The notes under the pieces were generated by a model. That model made no database searches, was not told where the DNA came from, and saw nothing but the letters and a program-made list of their open reading frames with translations. Of a stretch of 64,000 nucleotides of DNA, positions 55,192 to 64,000 are shown piece after piece. Source of the stretch: Petrosia ficiformis (Eukaryota; Porifera; Demospongiae; Haplosclerida; Petrosiidae); assembly GCA_947044365.1 (NCBI GenBank), contig OX345639.1:4369444-4433443 (forward strand), written 5' to 3'. The stretch's first letter is position 1. Each line of letters starts with the position of its first letter. Position numbers and translations under genes: made by a program.

Positions 55192-56128
55192 CATACATAC
55201 ATACATACATTCATACATACATACATACATACATACATAAATACATACTTACACACATACATACATACCTACCTAGTACCTACGTATTATGTATATACCT
55301 TACATGAGAAGTTTTCATTACTTAATGTTGTAGTTACAGGGAGTATCAACTTCTCAATATTTCTATGTTGATTTTTCTTATAGTGATGAGTTAACTCTTG
55401 AAGGTATTAAGCAGTTCTTTGTTGCTGTTGAGAAAGAAGAATGGAAGTTTGATACTCTGTGTGACTTATATGATACTCTCACTATAACACAAGCAGTCAT
55501 ATTCTGTAATACTAAAAGAAAAGTAAGAAAGATGATCTCTCTATTTATCAGTTTACTACCTCTCTTCTCTCTCTCTCTCTCTCCTCATTAGGTAGAATGG
55601 TTGACAGAGAAGATGAGGGAAGCCAACTTCACTGTTTCCTCCATGCATGGTGATATGCCTCAAAAAGAAAGAGATGCCATTATGAAAGAATTCAGAGGAG
55701 GAGAGAGGTGCAGTCTTCATATATATCACTGAGTACTTAGCATATAATACTGTTTATCCAATAGTCGAGTACTAATCACTACGGATATCTGGGCTAGAGG
55801 TATTGATGTACAGCAAGTATCTCTTGTCATTAATTATGACCTCCCTAACAATCGTGAGCTGTATATTCACAGGTAAAGAAATGGATTTTTAATTTAATTA
55901 CAGATGTGGTTATATTGTGAATCATATAGGATTGGTCGATCAGGTCGCTATGGTAGGAAGGGTGTGGCTATTAATTTTGCTAAGAATGATGATATACGTA
56001 TCCTTAGAGATATTGAACAATATTATTCTACACAGATTGATGAAATGCCAATGAACAGTAAGTCCAGATCTCGCTTTGGTTTTTTAATCTCAGTACTTTC
56101 TTTTTCTATAGTTAACGAACTAATTTAA
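53414..56128 (+). CDS. EIF4A3: DEAD-box RNA helicase eIF4A3 (exon junction complex core)
   Basis: ATP-dependent RNA clamp of the exon junction complex in the nucleus. The ATG at 53414 opens [16 protein letters not shown]; then [20 protein letters not shown]. Motifs in order: Q motif (KPSAIQQRA), [61 protein letters not shown] and [13 protein letters not shown]. It ends [12 protein letters not shown], then NELI and TAA at 56126-56128. The [18 protein letters not shown] segment and the exact C-terminus single out eIF4A3 over eIF4A1/2. About nine exons. The third-exon intron holds the 92-bp array, another a CATA array (55072-55270). Family members are usually about 410 aa and this one fits. Interestingly an EJC core gene carries expandable repeats in its own introns. 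Confidence 0.96.
53851..54290. repeat. 92-bp GC-containing tandem repeat, 5 copies, eIF4A3 intron
   Basis: Copies begin gtgtactgcccatgtatata at 53851, 53943, 54035, 54127 and 54219 (constant 92-bp period). Each contains a perfect small hairpin (aaccacgcttgtggt). The first four also contain a GC-rich block (cgagcgccgtcgggacggga) quite unlike the surroundings. The fifth is truncated after aataaa. Copies differ at one to three sites, so amplification is recent. Confidence 0.95.
55072..55270. repeat. (CATA)n microsatellite in eIF4A3 intron
   Basis: Interrupted CATA array with AAATATA and CTTA variants, between the exon ending LVKR and the one starting DELTLEG. Confidence 0.92.
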
Positions 56129-56809
56129 GAGGGACTTGCAGCTCATTAAGTAACTAGTCTTTGTTTCTCCACTTCTGACAAATATTTTAAATAATCTTTC
56201 TTTATTTGTATTTTCAAAGTTTTCACTATATTTTTGAAAACAACATACATAGTGTCTAGAAATTCTCTTTGTGTGGAAGCTACATGGAGGAAGTGTCTGT
56301 GTTTTCACTAATCGTTCTCCAATTGAATTTCATTTGTTTCATAGTGAATGGTTTAACCACCTTATTTTCAACATCACAAACTATTATTGCGGCCGTTTTA
56401 CTAAAACAGTTCCTATGCACTTTTGACCTTATATGTTAGAAGAGAAAACAATATTTGTGTCGTGTTTGAAGTTACTACTACTCCCTCACATACCGCAATA
56501 ATCATAATTACGCAAAGTACTAATGGCAAAGATTCAAATATGCTGGATTGACTAAGTTGATGTGACTATGTTGAAAGTGCATTTATTAAAGACCAAACAA
56601 ACTCCAACGATGTTTATGTGTCACATCATATATATATACTCGCATTTCTTCTCAATCACATTAAATGTCAAGGCAATAAATAATTAATTCATGTATAAAT
56701 ATTATTATACATAATTATATATATATATATGTATAATATTCATGGTAAAACTAAAATACAAAAAAACTGTTGAAATGTGAAAATAAAAAATATGACAGAT
56801 GTGTGTAAG
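56129..56809. other. Convergent intergenic region
   Basis: 3' flanks of eIF4A3 (+) and the PLEKHH-like gene (-). A short (AT)n lies near 56710. A 62-codon minus-strand open frame (56120-56308) lacks protein-like features. No gene was recognised. Confidence 0.5.

Positions 56810-64000
<7,191 letters not shown>

Noticed and set aside
53414..56128. eIF4A1/2 rather than eIF4A3
   Set aside because: The segment [18 protein letters not shown] and the C-terminal [10 protein letters not shown] match eIF4A3.
56120..56308. 62-codon minus-strand open frame
   Set aside because: No start context, domain or exon partners; in the 3' flank of two convergent genes.

Overview
The window is AT-rich nuclear DNA of a compact animal genome. 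Genes are split by many short GT-AG introns, often 50-150 bp, and neighbouring genes lie 60-600 bp apart. The gene set (cullin-9/PARC, prominin-like, CatSper channel, alpha-actinin, PLEKHH/MAX-1-like, eIF4A3, PET117, ICT1/mL62) is metazoan. Compact introns, a CatSper-type channel and few large transposons suggest an early-branching invertebrate, most plausibly a demosponge; the species assignment is inference. No bacterial, viral or CRISPR features were seen.

Layout: (1) 0-2 kb: decayed transporter fragment and an upstream direct repeat. (2) 2.06-14.7 kb (+): complete CUL9/PARC-type gene with CPH, DOC/APC10, cullin and RBR modules; its introns hold very large tetranucleotide and 32-bp arrays. 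(3) 14.9-17.1 kb (-): CatSper1-like single-domain cation channel, head-to-head with (4) mitochondrial ICT1/MRPL58 at 17.3-18.15 kb (+). (5) 18.4-25.6 kb (-): prominin-like membrane protein whose splice phases run into extra C-terminal membrane segments and a long acidic/proline-rich tail. (6) 25.7-30.0 kb (-): adaptor with three PTB domains. (7) 30.2-31.1 kb: dispersed repeat and a foldback transposable element with long inverted repeats and a 9-bp target duplication. (8) 31.5-32.1 kb: divergent pair LYR-motif protein (-) and PET117 (+). (9) 32.7-36.9 kb (-): PPM1A/B-type PP2C phosphatase with a pogo-like MITE in an intron. (10) 37.4-45.5 kb (-): complete alpha-actinin. (11) 46.7-50.65 kb: two divergent paralogous LRR proteins, both ending in a CaaX box. 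(12) 51.0-53.3 kb (-): MiaA/IPT9-type tRNA isopentenyltransferase, head-to-head across 76 bp with (13) eIF4A3, 53.4-56.1 kb (+). (14) 56.8 kb to the window end (-): PLEKHH/MAX-1-type protein (PH-PH-MyTH4-FERM), 5' end outside the window.

Four head-to-head pairs share intergenic spacers of 58-180 bp, implying bidirectional promoters. One couples two mitochondrial assembly-type factors and another couples two RNA-related genes. Introns and spacers are unusually rich in simple and complex tandem repeats and small non-autonomous elements. Exon boundaries were read by eye from GT/AG sites and reading-frame continuity and are approximate unless a start or stop codon is cited.
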